Shown here piece after piece: positions 1 through 9,741 of a stretch of DNA of 64,000 nt (position 1 is its first letter; each line of letters opens with the position of its first letter). The notes beneath the pieces are model-generated. The model did not search any database, was not told the origin of the DNA, and saw nothing but the letters and a program-made list of their open reading frames with translations. The stretch lies in NCBI RefSeq assembly GCF_001544015.1, contig NZ_AP014924.1, positions 1,240,001-1,304,000 of the forward strand, in the 5' to 3' direction. A program made the translations under genes and the position numbers. Source of the DNA: Limnochorda pilosa. GTDB lineage: Bacteria > Bacillota > Limnochordia > Limnochordales > Limnochordaceae.

Positions 1-1
1 C

Positions 2-3000
2 TGGGATCCCGAGATGGTCGATGCCGGCGGCGTACCCGTGGACGACGCCGACATCGACATGCCCGAGGCCTGGGCGGTCCACTCCTCGTCGCCCGAGGTG
101 ATCGTGGGCCTCATCGACACCGGGGCCTACATCGACCACCCCGACCTGGCCCCCAGCATCTGGGTGAACGAGGCCGAGCTCTACGGCACGCCGGGCGTGG
201 ACGACGACGGCAACGGCTACGTGGACGACCTCCACGGCTGGGACTTCTTCAACAACGACAACACCGTGTGGGACCCCGAGGAGCGGGATCTCTACGGCTA
301 CCTGAACGACGAGCACGGGACCCACACGGCCGGCACCATCGGCGCGCTCACCGACAACGCCATGGGCGTTGCGGGCATCAACTGGGACGTCCGGATCATG
401 GTGCTCAAGTTCCTGGGACCCGAGGGTGGGTATACCTCCGACGCCATCCTGGCCCTCCAGTACGCCGCGGCGAACGGAGCCCTGCTCACCAGCAACAGCT
501 GGGGTGGGGGCGGCTTCAGCCAGGCCATGAAGGATGCCATCGAGGCCGCCGGCATCCTCTTCGTGGCCGCCGCCGGCAACAGCGACCAGAACACCGACGT
601 CTCGCCCCACTATCCCTCGAGCTACGACTCGCCCAACATCATCTCGGTGGCGGCGAGCATGCAGAACGACGAGAGGGCCGACTACCCGGGGTGGTGGGGC
701 TCCAACTGGGGACCCACCACCGTGGACCTCTTCGCACCCGGTGGCTTCATCCTCTCCACCATCCCGCCGGACCCCCCGCCGGGCCCGGGGGAGCCGCCCG
801 AAGAGGCGTACGCCTTCTTCTACGGCACCTCCATGGCCACGCCCCACGTGGCCGGGGTCGCGGCGGCGCTCATCGCCCAGCACCCGGACCTGCCCCAGTA
901 CCCGGCAGCCCCGGGCTGGGTGGAGGGGAGCCCCAGCATCAAGGGGATCATCCTCGACACGGTCGACGTGAAGCCCGCCTTCCAGGGGCAGGTGCTCACG
1001 GGCGGCCGGCTCAACGCGGCCCATGCGTTCGCCATGTCCCTGCCGCCTGTCATCACCCAAGCGTCGGCGGAGCCCGCCGAGGGACCCCCGCCCCTGGAGG
1101 TCGCCTTCACCGCGGCCGCCCAGGACCCCGACGGCCAGGTCGTCCACGTCTGGTGGGACTTCGGCGACGGCAGCGAGCCGGTCGACGAGGCGAGCGCGAC
1201 GCACACGTACACCGAGCAAGGACGCTTCGACGCAACCTTCCACGCAGTGGACGATTCGGGGCTGGAGAGCACGGCCACGGTGCCGATTCGGGTCTTCTTC
1301 CCGCCCGAGATCGCCGTGGAGCCCCTGAGCCTCGAGGTCGCGCTCGACTGGAACCAGAGCCAGACCGAGACCCTCACCCTCTCCAACACGGGCCAGGGCC
1401 TGCTCACCTACTCCATCCAGGTCCGGCCCTTCGGCGGCGCGGCCGAGTCGCCCGGCCCAGCAGCCGACCACCTGGAGCTGGCCAAGGGCGAGGCCGACCC
1501 GCGCCGGTACCCGCCCCAGCCCCTGGGGCGCGGCGGGCCTGATGCCTTCGGCTACACCTGGATCGACAGCGACGAGCCAGGTGGCCCGGCCTTCCAGTGG
1601 AACGACATCCGCGAGGCCGGCCAGCTCCTGGACCTGCACCGGGACGACGGCTACGTGGACGTGGAGCTGCCCTTCCCGTTCCCCTTCTACGGGGAGGAGA
1701 AGACGTCGGTGCGGATCTCCTCCAACGGGTACCTCACCTTCGGGGCCGACGGAACGGATTTCACCAACGACGCGATCCCCGACCCGGCCGACCCCAACGA
1801 CCTCCTGGCCGTCTTCTGGGACGACCTCACCCTGAGCTCCAGCGGTGCCGTCTACACCTGGGGCAGCGCCGAGGAGGGCGTCTTCGTGATCCAGTACCAG
1901 GAGGTGCCCCGCCTGGGTACGGGCCAGCGGTACACCTTCCAGGCGATCCTGGACGCGGGTGGGGGCATCACCTACCAGTACCTGAGCATGGAGCCCGGCC
2001 GCCTGGATGAAGCCACCATCGGCATCGAGGATGGAGCGGGCGAGACGGGCCTGCAGGTGGCCTTCAACCAGGAGTACGTCCACAACGAGCTGGCGGTCGC
2101 GTTCTTCCCGGTCTGGATCGCGGCAGAGCCGGCCGGGGGGACGGTGGAGCCCGGCGCCACGGCCCCGGTGGACCTGACCTTCGACGCCGGGCGCCTGCCC
2201 GAGGGCGACTACCCGGCCACCGTGGTGGTCCGAAGCGACGATCCCGACGAGCCGGAGGTGGAGGTCTCCACGCTCCTCCAGGTGAACGCGGTGATGCCGC
2301 CCATCGTCGACGAGCTCGAGGCGGAGCCATGGGCCGGCAGCCCGCCCCTGGAGGTCCAGTTCACCGCCTCCGCCCGGGACGTGGACGGCGAGATCGTCTC
2401 CATCGCCTGGGACTTTGGCGACGGGAGCGAGCCTGTCGAAGGCACCCCCGCCCCGGTGCACACCTACGAGGTCGAGGGCGAGTACGACGCGACCCTGACG
2501 GTGACCGACGATGAGGGGCTCTCGACCTCACGCTCGGTGCACGTGGTCGTCCGACCGCTGCCGGTGGTGGGGGTGGAGCCCCCCTCGTTCATGGCCACGG
2601 TCCGGGCGCACCGGACCCGAACCGAGACGCTCACCCTCACCAACGACGGCGATGCCGACCTCACCTTCACCCTCACCGCCGGCTCCGAGGCTCACGTGCC
2701 CGCCCAGGTCCCGAGCCCCGGGGAAACGTGGGAAGCGGCCGGCAAAGACGACGTGGACCCCCGGACCGGACGGATCCACCCCGAGGGATTCGGTGGCCCC
2801 GACGGCTTCGGCTACGTCTGGCAGGACAGCGACGAGCCGGAAGGTCCCGCCTTCGAGTGGGTGGACGCCACGGCGGAGGGGACGCCCCTGGGGCTCAGCG
2901 ACGACGGCTTCGCCGAGGTGGACCTGCCGTGGACCTTCCCCTTCTACGGCCAGGAGAAGAGCCAGGTGAAGATCGCCTCCAACGGCTACCTCACCTTCGG

Positions 3001-6000
3001 GCCCGACGGGTCGGACTTGAGCAACGACCCGGTTCCCACCACCACCGACCCCAACGACCTGCTGGCCGTCTGGTGGGACGACCTCAGGCCTTCCTCGGGC
3101 GGCGAGGTGTACCACTGGTACGACGCGGCCGACGACCGGTTCGTGGTGGAGTGGCACCAGGTGCCGCGCTACCGTGAGAACGGCTCGTACACCTTCGAGG
3201 CCATCCTCTACCCCGACGGGCGCATCGTCTACCAGTACCAGGAGATGGTGTTTGCGGGGAGCTACGAGGCCAGCGCCACGGTGGGCATCGAGAACGCCGG
3301 CGGAACCGACGGCCTCGAGGTCCTCTTCAACGCCGCAGGCTACGTCCACGACGGGCTCGCCATCCTCTTCTACCCATACCAGTGGCTCAGGGTGGCCCCC
3401 GCCGAGGGCACCGTGGCTCCCGGCGAGAGCCTGGACGTGGCGGTCACCTTCGACCTCACCCCGATCGGGTCGGGCCCGCTGAGCGGCGCGATCCGGGTGG
3501 AGAGCAACGACCTGCTCCGGCCGGAGGTCCGGGTGCCCGTGGCCATCGACGTGCTGGAAAACCAGCCGCCGGTCATCGACGCCGCCGGCGTCAATCCCGC
3601 CCAGGGGCCGCTGGGTACGGTCTTCCAGCTCGTGGCGGCCGCCCACGACCCCGACGGCTCCATCGTTGACCCGTACTGGGATCCGGGTGACGGCAGCGAC
3701 CCCGTCCATGCCTTCGTGGTGGAGCACGCCTACGAGGCGGACGGGGAGTACACGGCCACTTTCCACGCGATCGACAACGACGGCTACGAGTCGACCCGGC
3801 AGGTGACGGTGCGGGTGGCCGAGCCGCCGTCGGCGGGCTGGAACCCGACCCAGGTCTTCCTGACCGTGGCCGGCGGCCAGAGCACCACGGAGACCCTCAC
3901 CCTCACCAACGGCGGGCCGGGCGAGCTCACCTTCGGGCCTGCCGAGGGCGAGATGAGCCACCGGGTGCCCACGCTCACCCGGACCGAGGGCGCCGATCGG
4001 GCCGTGGACGCCAACGCCCGAACGGCCCAAGGCCTCTACGCCCCCAATCCGGACCCGTCGCGCTCCGCGTGGCTTCCCGCCGCCGTGGGCGACGTGCTCG
4101 ACTCCTGGCCGGCGCCCTCGCCCATCACCCTGGCCTGGGGTGTGGGGGTGGACCGGAGCGCGGGCGACCTGGTGCTCTCAGACCCCAACACCCTCACCGA
4201 CTACCGGGTGCCGCCCGATGGCAGCTCGGTGCTGGCGAGCTGGTCCACGCCCTGGGCCGGCGCCTGGCCGGGCGACATGGCCTTCGACGGTGAGGCCATC
4301 TGGCAGGTGAACGTGGGCGGCGACAACGGTCTCTACCGGCTGGATCCGCGCACGGGCGAGGTCCTGGATTCCATGACCTCCGTTCCGTGGAGCGTCTCCC
4401 AGCGGGGCGTCGCCTACGATCCCAACGACGACACCTTCTATGTGGGCGGCTGGAACGACGACACCGTCTACCACGTGAAGGGAACGAGCTGGGATCAGCC
4501 CGGCGGGCTGATCGACGAGTGGTCCATGCCCGTGGGCATCGCCGGCCTCGCCTTCCACCCCGGCGCCCGCATCCTGGTGGTGACCAGCAACGCCGACCCC
4601 GACATGATCTACTTCGTCGACCCCACGAGCCACGCCACCCTGGCCCAGTTCCCGCACCCGGCGGGAGGCTCCTATGGCGGCGCCGGCGTCGACTTCGACG
4701 CGGGCGGGAACCTGTGGGTCGCATCGCAGGCCGACAACACCCTCTACCGGGTGGAGACGGGCCTGGGGTCCATCGGGAGCTGGCTCTCCTGGGAGCCCGA
4801 GAGCGGCACCGTCCCCGCCGGGGGCTCGGTGGCCATCACGGTCACGGTCGATGCCGCCCGCCTTGCCCCGGGCGACCAGCGCGGCAGCGTCGCGCTGGTG
4901 ACCAACGACCCGGAGAACCCGCTGATCGTGGTGCCGGTGAACCTGCACGTAGCGGCCCCGCCGGTGATCACCGAGGCCACCGCCGAGCCGGCCCTGGGCG
5001 AGCCGCCCCTGGAGGTCACCTTCCGCGCAGCGGTGGACGCGCCCGAGACCCCCGTCCAGGGCTACGGGTGGGACTTCGGCGACGGCAGCTCCGCGGCCGC
5101 GTACGACACGACCCACACCTACACCGAGGTCGGCCAGTACCTGGCCGCCTTCACCGTCACCGACGCGCTGGGGGGCACGGCCAGCATCTCGATTCCCATC
5201 GAGGTGCGCCCCCTGCCGGCGGCCACCGTCTCGCCGGAGGCCATCGAGACGACGCTGCCGGTCAACGGCACCGAAAGCCACACGGTGACCGTGGGCAACG
5301 AGGAAGGGAACGCCCCGCTCGCCTTCCGGGTGCGGGTCCGTGACGGCCAGGCGCCTGAGATCGCCCTGCCGCCACGGGTGGGCAAGATCGAGGATCCCGA
5401 CGCCCCCACGGCGCGCGGCCTCTACGGCCCGCTGGCCCCCGAGACCCGCGAGCGGCTCGCGACCAACATCAGGCCGGGCGCCGTGGGCGACGTCCTGGAC
5501 TCCTGGCCGCTCCCCTCCGAGATCACCCTGGGGTGGGGCGTGGGCTTCGACGAGGAGAAGCTCTGGATCTCGGATCCCGAGCTGGTCCGGGACTTCTGGA
5601 CCTCCATCTCGGGCGGGCTCCTGGGCCAGGTGGACACCCCGTGGGCCGGGGCCTGGCCAGGCGATATGGCCTACGATCCGGTCCACGGGCTGGTCTGGCA
5701 GGTGAACGTGGGCGGGAACAACGGCCTCTACGGTCTGGATCCCCAGACGGGCGAGGTGGTCTCCTCCATCGCCTCGGTGCCGTGGGCCATCTCCCAGCGT
5801 GGGGTCGCCTACGACGAGGAGGACGACACCTTCTACGTGGGCGGCTGGAACGAGGACATCATCTACCACGTGAAGGGTCTCGACTGGGACCAGCCCGGAG
5901 GGTTCATCGAGGCGTGGAGCCTGAGCGGGGCCGGCATCAGCGGGCTCGCCTGGCACCCCGACGGGATCCTCTGGGTGGCCACCAACTCGCCCGGCGACTC

Positions 6001-9000
6001 CATCTACGGGCTGGACCTGGAGGCCCTGGAGATCGTCTACCAGTTCCCGGGTCCCGCGGGCGGCGACTACCTGGGGGCCGGCCTCGCCCTCGGTGCCGAT
6101 GGCAACCTCTGGGCGGTGACCCAGGACGACCGCGCCTGGCTCATCAGCACCGAGATGCCCATCGCCCGGGGGATCACCGTGGATCCCGTGGCCGGGACGG
6201 TGCCGGCGGGTGAGAGCCTGGACCTGACCGTGACCCTGAACGCAGCCGAGCTCGGCGCGCCCGGTGCGGACGTGGCCAGCTACCTGGAGATCACCACGGA
6301 TGATCCGTTCCACCCGCTTCTCACCACGGACGTGCTCGTCCACATCCTGCCCGGCCCGCAGATCAGCAACGTCGAGGTGACGCCGCAGATCGGCGAGCCG
6401 CCCCTGGAGGTGAGCTTCAGCGCCCAGGTGAGCGCCCCGGTTGCCCCCATCCGGGAGGTCTGGTGGGACTTCGGCGACGGCTCTGAGCCCGTGCACGAGA
6501 CCGACGCCGTACACACCTACCCCGAGGAGGGCGTCTACCAGGCGAGCTTCCACGCCGTCGACCGAAACGACGTCGAGGCCGTGGAGACGGTGGAGATCGA
6601 GGTGCGCTACCTGCCGGTGCTGGGCGTGGAGCCCGAGCGCTTCGACGTTCGCCTGACCGAGGGCGAGCAGGCACAGGACGAGCTGGTGGTGACCAACGGC
6701 GGCAACGCCCCCATGAGCTTCTGGATCACCACGGCGCCCAGCTTCGCCCAGTCGCCCGAATACCGCGCCTTCGCCTCGCGGCCGCACGCCAAGGGTGAGG
6801 CGGAGCCCAGAGGCTGGGCCGTACCGTACGGGGCCGGCGGGCCCGATGGATACGGCTATCTCTGGATGGACTCCAACGAGCCGGGAGGCCCCACCTTCGA
6901 CTGGGTGGAGATCAGCGAGGTGGGCACCCCCGTCAGCCTCACGGATGAGTCGTGGGTGACGGTGGACCTGCCCTGGAGCTTCCCCTTCTACGGGGAGACC
7001 AAGAACCAGGTGTCCATCACCTCCAACGGCTACCTCACCTTCGGCTCGGGCACGCGGGGATACTACACCAACGCCCCGATCCCCGACACAGCCCTGCCCA
7101 ACGACCTGATCGCCCCCTTCTGGGACGACCTGAACCCCGAAGACGGCGGCGCGATCTACTACCACCACGACCCGGAGACCGACCGCTTCATCGTGGAGTA
7201 CCAGGGGGTGCCTGCCTGGGGGACGGCAGGAAGCGCCTACACCTTCCAGGCGATCCTGGGCGCCGACGGGACCATCGTCTTCCAGTACCAGATCCTCGAA
7301 GGCCCCCTGAACAGCGCCACGGTGGGCATCGAGGACGCCAGCGGTACCGACGGCCTGCAGGTGGTCTACAACCAGTCCTACCTGGAGGAGGGCCTGGCGG
7401 TCGCCTTCTCCTTCGCCGGCCGCCTGGTCTCCGTGAGCCCCGAGTCGGGCTACCTGATCCCCGGCAACAGCCAGCAGGCGGTGGTCACCTTCGGACGGCC
7501 CGACGGCGCGCCGGGCCGGTACCGCATCAACCTGCAGGTGATGTCCGATGACCCCTTCCGCCCGCAGGCGACGGTGCCGGTGGACCTGGAGATCAACGGC
7601 GTCCCCCGGGTGACCCTCCTGACCCCCGTGGGGGGCGAGGTCCTGCAGGGAGAGGTCCCTGTGCGCTGGCAGGTGCAGGACGACGACGCGACCACCATCG
7701 ACCTGGCCTACTCCGCCGACGGCGGGGAGACCTGGATCGCCCTGTTGGAAGGGGCCGAGGACACAGGACTCTACCGCTGGGATACCGCCCAGGTCCCCAC
7801 GGGCGACGGCTACCGGCTGCGGGTGCAGGCCACGGATCCCGAAGGCCTGGCGGGCGAGGCGGTGAGCGGTCCCTTCACCATCCACCGCCTGCCCGAGGCG
7901 GAACTCCTGGCGCCCCAGGGCGGCACGGTGCTCACCCGGCCCGAGTTCGAGGTCCGTTGGACGGCCGTCGATGCCGAGGACGGCGACGACCTGGCCGTCG
8001 ACCTGCACTATGCGGTGGGGGAGAGCGTGTGGCGGAGGATCGGCCTCAACCTGGGGAACACGGGAAGCCACGTGTGGGATGTGACGGGCGTGCCCACCAG
8101 CGACCAGGTGCGGTTGCGCCTCACGGTGCGCGACCTGGAGAACGGCCTTGTCCAGGTGATCACCCCGCCCTTCGCGGTGACCGACGCGCCGGTCGCGGCC
8201 ATCGACCACTCCCCGGATGAAGGCATCACCACCGAGACGGCCGTGGCCTTCACCGACGCCTCGTCCGACCCCGACGGAGAGGTGGCGGCCTGGAGCTGGA
8301 GCTTCGGCGACGGTGCCACGAGCGACGAGCCGAACCCGACGCACACCTACGCCGAGCCCGGGATCTACCACGTGCGCCTGGAGGTGACCGACGATCTGGG
8401 CGCGGTGGGCGCCCCCGCCTCGGTGTCCCTGGCCGTGGGGACGCCCGAAGCCCCGGTGACCGGCTTCGCCAGCGCGGAGCTGGGACCGGGTGAGGGCTCC
8501 TTCGACGCCCTGGACGAGGTGGGAGTGGAGGCTGAGAAGACGGGCGAGGGCTCCGTGCGGGTCAGCGCCGCTCGCTTCGGCGCGGACCCGGCTCCTGGGG
8601 CCAGACCCGTCTTCCAGACCCCGGCCGGCTACTTCGACCTGAACCTGGACACCGCCGAGGGCGTGGAGAGCCTCACGGTGCGCTGGCACTTCCCCGAGGG
8701 GATCGAGTCGCCCGAGTCCCTCTTCCTGGCCTGGCTCGAGCCTGAGACGGGCGAGTGGGTGCCCGTGGTGCCGCAGGCCCTGGTGGTGGCGCCGGGCGGG
8801 GGCTTCGGAGGGTACATCGCCTTCACCCTGGACGACACCTCCACGCCCACCCTGGCCCAGCTGACGGGCAGCCTCTTCGGAGCGGGCACGCCCATCCCCA
8901 ACCGGGCGCCCGAGGCGGCCTTCACCTTCGGGCCCGAGGCGCCGGCGGTGACCGACACGGTCCAGTTCACCCACCAGGCCACCGACCCCGACGGGCCCGA

Positions 9001-9724
9001 GGACCTGGCCGCCTGGAGCTGGGACTTCGGCGACGGCGCCACCAGCGACGAGCCGAACCCGACCCACCGCTACGCCGCGAAGGGAGCGTACACCGTCTCG
9101 CTGACGGTGGCGGACCAGGCCGGTGCCACGGCCACGGCCACGACCACGCTGGCGGTGGTGAACGCCCCGCCCCGGGTGACCCTGGACGCCCCCGAGCCTG
9201 GCGCGGTGTGGACGGGTAGGGAGGCCATCCGCTGGACCGCCTCGGACCCCGACGGCGACGAGCTCCAGATCGACCTGGCCTACAGCGCCGACGACGGGGC
9301 GACCTGGACCGAGATCAGCGCCGGTCAGCCCAACGGCGGCGAGTACCTCTGGGAGAGCGGCCAGGTTCCCAAGGGCGGCGTCTACCGGCTCAAGGTGACG
9401 GCCCGCGACGTGGAGGCGAGCGCCGAGGCAGTGAGCGAGCCTTTCGTGGTGGTGCGGGTGACGGGTGACGTGAGCCACGGGCCCAACCCGGCCTCCACCG
9501 ACGTGACCTTCTACTTCGGCGACGGCGTCTCCGGCACGCTCAGCGTCTTCGACGTGAGCGGCCGGCGGGTCTGGTCCGCCCAGACCTCCGACGGCACCCG
9601 CTCCCTGACATGGGACCTCAGGAGCCACCGGGGCGAGCCCCTGGCCAGCGGCCTCTACCTCTACCTGGTGGTGAAGGCCGACGGCACCCGCTCGCCCGTG
9701 CAGAGGCTGGTGATCGAGCGATGA
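2..9724 (+). CDS. S8 (subtilisin-like) secreted peptidase with PKD domains and C-terminal sorting-like domain; 5' end outside window
   Basis: This is the main part of a giant exported serine protease. Counting from the Met codon at 14, the catalytic triad is Asp35 (GLIDTG), His104 (DEHGTHTAG) and Ser273 (GTSMATPHVAG). The frame is open to the window edge and the catalytic domain starts at once, so the signal peptide and propeptide lie upstream and the real start is not visible. After the protease come about seven PKD domains (near 349-426, 769-846, 1188-1266, 1651-1731, 2118-2198, 2726-2806 and 2969-3046; signature WDFGDGS). Three copies of a module of about 195 residues (508-699, 928-1122, 2276-2471; core SNGYLTFG) and two propeller-like blocks (1356-1589, 1822-2048) lie between them. 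The last 85 residues (GPNPAS, VFDVSGRRVWS, GLYLYLVV) look like a FlgD/type IX secretion sorting domain. The PorV-like neighbour supports cell-surface delivery. Confidence 0.88.
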   Translation, partial: WDPEMVDAGGVPVDDADIDMPEAWAVHSSSPEVIVGLIDTGAYIDHPDLAPSIWVNEAELYGTPGVDDDGNGYVDDLHGWDFFNNDNTVWDPEERDLYGYLNDEHGTHTAGTIGALTDNAMGVAGINWDVRIMVLKFLGPEGGYTSDAILALQYAAANGALLTSNSWGGGGFSQAMKDAIEAAGILFVAAAGNSDQNTDVSPHYPSSYDSPNIISVAASMQNDERADYPGWWGSNWGPTTVDLFAPGGFILSTIPPDPPPGPGEPPEEAYAFFYGTSMATPHVAGVAAALIAQHPDLPQYPAAPGWVEGSPSIKGIILDTVDVKPAFQGQVLTGGRLNAAHAFAMSLPPVITQASAEPAEGPPPLEVAFTAAAQDPDGQVVHVWWDFGDGSEPVDEASATHTYTEQGRFDATFHAVDDSGLESTATVPIRVFFPPEIAVEPLSLEVALDWNQSQTETLTLSNTGQGLLTYSIQVRPFGGAAESPGPAADHLELAKGEADPRRYPPQPLGRGGPDAFGYTWIDSDEPGGPAFQWNDIREAGQLLDLHRDDGYVDVELPFPFPFYGEEKTSVRISSNGYLTFGADGTDFTNDAIPDPADPNDLLAVFWDDLTLSSSGAVYTWGSAEEGVFVIQYQEVPRLGTGQRYTFQAILDAGGGITYQYLSMEPGRLDEATIGIEDGAGETGLQVAFNQEYVHNELAVAFFPVWIAAEPAGGTVEPGATAPVDLTFDAGRLPEGDYPATVVVRSDDPDEPEVEVSTLLQVNAVMPPIVDELEAEPWAGSPPLEVQFTASARDVDGEIVSIAWDFGDGSEPVEGTPAPVHTYEVEGEYDATLTVTDDEGLSTSRSVHVVVRPLPVVGVEPPSFMATVRAHRTRTETLTLTNDGDADLTFTLTAGSEAHVPAQVPSPGETWEAAGKDDVDPRTGRIHPEGFGGPDGFGYVWQDSDEPEGPAFEWVDATAEGTPLGLSDDGFAEVDLPWTFPFYGQEKSQVKIASNGYLTFGPDGSDLSNDPVPTTTDPNDLLAVWWDDLRPSSGGEVYHWYDAADDRFVVEWHQVPRYRENGSYTFEAILYPDGRIVYQYQEMVFAGSYEASATVGIENAGGTDGLEVLFNAAGYVHDGLAILFYPYQWLRVAPAEGTVAPGESLDVAVTFDLTPIGSGPLSGAIRVESNDLLRPEVRVPVAIDVLENQPPVIDAAGVNPAQGPLGTVFQLVAAAHDPDGSIVDPYWDPGDGSDPVHAFVVEHAYEADGEYTATFHAIDNDGYESTRQVTVRVAEPPSAGWNPTQVFLTVAGGQSTTETLTLTNGGPGELTFGPAEGEMSHRVPTLTRTEGADRAVDANARTAQGLYAPNPDPSRSAWLPAAVGDVLDSWPAPSPITLAWGVGVDRSAGDLVLSDPNTLTDYRVPPDGSSVLASWSTPWAGAWPGDMAFDGEAIWQVNVGGDNGLYRLDPRTGEVLDSMTSVPWSVSQRGVAYDPNDDTFYVGGWNDDTVYHVKGTSWDQPGGLIDEWSMPVGIAGLAFHPGARILVVTSNADPDMIYFVDPTSHATLAQFPHPAGGSYGGAGVDFDAGGNLWVASQADNTLYRVETGLGSIGSWLSWEPESGTVPAGGSVAITVTVDAARLAPGDQRGSVALVTNDPENPLIVVPVNLHVAAPPVITEATAEPALGEPPLEVTFRAAVDAPETPVQGYGWDFGDGSSAAAYDTTHTYTEVGQYLAAFTVTDALGGTASISIPIEVRPLPAATVSPEAIETTLPVNGTESHTVTVGNEEGNAPLAFRVRVRDGQAPEIALPPRVGKIEDPDAPTARGLYGPLAPETRERLATNIRPGAVGDVLDSWPLPSEITLGWGVGFDEEKLWISDPELVRDFWTSISGGLLGQVDTPWAGAWPGDMAYDPVHGLVWQVNVGGNNGLYGLDPQTGEVVSSIASVPWAISQRGVAYDEEDDTFYVGGWNEDIIYHVKGLDWDQPGGFIEAWSLSGAGISGLAWHPDGILWVATNSPGDSIYGLDLEALEIVYQFPGPAGGDYLGAGLALGADGNLWAVTQDDRAWLISTEMPIARGITVDPVAGTVPAGESLDLTVTLNAAELGAPGADVASYLEITTDDPFHPLLTTDVLVHILPGPQISNVEVTPQIGEPPLEVSFSAQVSAPVAPIREVWWDFGDGSEPVHETDAVHTYPEEGVYQASFHAVDRNDVEAVETVEIEVRYLPVLGVEPERFDVRLTEGEQAQDELVVTNGGNAPMSFWITTAPSFAQSPEYRAFASRPHAKGEAEPRGWAVPYGAGGPDGYGYLWMDSNEPGGPTFDWVEISEVGTPVSLTDESWVTVDLPWSFPFYGETKNQVSITSNGYLTFGSGTRGYYTNAPIPDTALPNDLIAPFWDDLNPEDGGAIYYHHDPETDRFIVEYQGVPAWGTAGSAYTFQAILGADGTIVFQYQILEGPLNSATVGIEDASGTDGLQVVYNQSYLEEGLAVAFSFAGRLVSVSPESGYLIPGNSQQAVVTFGRPDGAPGRYRINLQVMSDDPFRPQATVPVDLEINGVPRVTLLTPVGGEVLQGEVPVRWQVQDDDATTIDLAYSADGGETWIALLEGAEDTGLYRWDTAQVPTGDGYRLRVQATDPEGLAGEAVSGPFTIHRLPEAELLAPQGGTVLTRPEFEVRWTAVDAEDGDDLAVDLHYAVGESVWRRIGLNLGNTGSHVWDVTGVPTSDQVRLRLTVRDLENGLVQVITPPFAVTDAPVAAIDHSPDEGITTETAVAFTDASSDPDGEVAAWSWSFGDGATSDEPNPTHTYAEPGIYHVRLEVTDDLGAVGAPASVSLAVGTPEAPVTGFASAELGPGEGSFDALDEVGVEAEKTGEGSVRVSAARFGADPAPGARPVFQTPAGYFDLNLDTAEGVESLTVRWHFPEGIESPESLFLAWLEPETGEWVPVVPQALVVAPGGGFGGYIAFTLDDTSTPTLAQLTGSLFGAGTPIPNRAPEAAFTFGPEAPAVTDTVQFTHQATDPDGPEDLAAWSWDFGDGATSDEPNPTHRYAAKGAYTVSLTVADQAGATATATTTLAVVNAPPRVTLDAPEPGAVWTGREAIRWTASDPDGDELQIDLAYSADDGATWTEISAGQPNGGEYLWESGQVPKGGVYRLKVTARDVEASAEAVSEPFVVVRVTGDVSHGPNPASTDVTFYFGDGVSGTLSVFDVSGRRVWSAQTSDGTRSLTWDLRSHRGEPLASGLYLYLVVKADGTRSPVQRLVIER

Positions 9725-9741
9725 AGGGAGGCGCGTACGGG

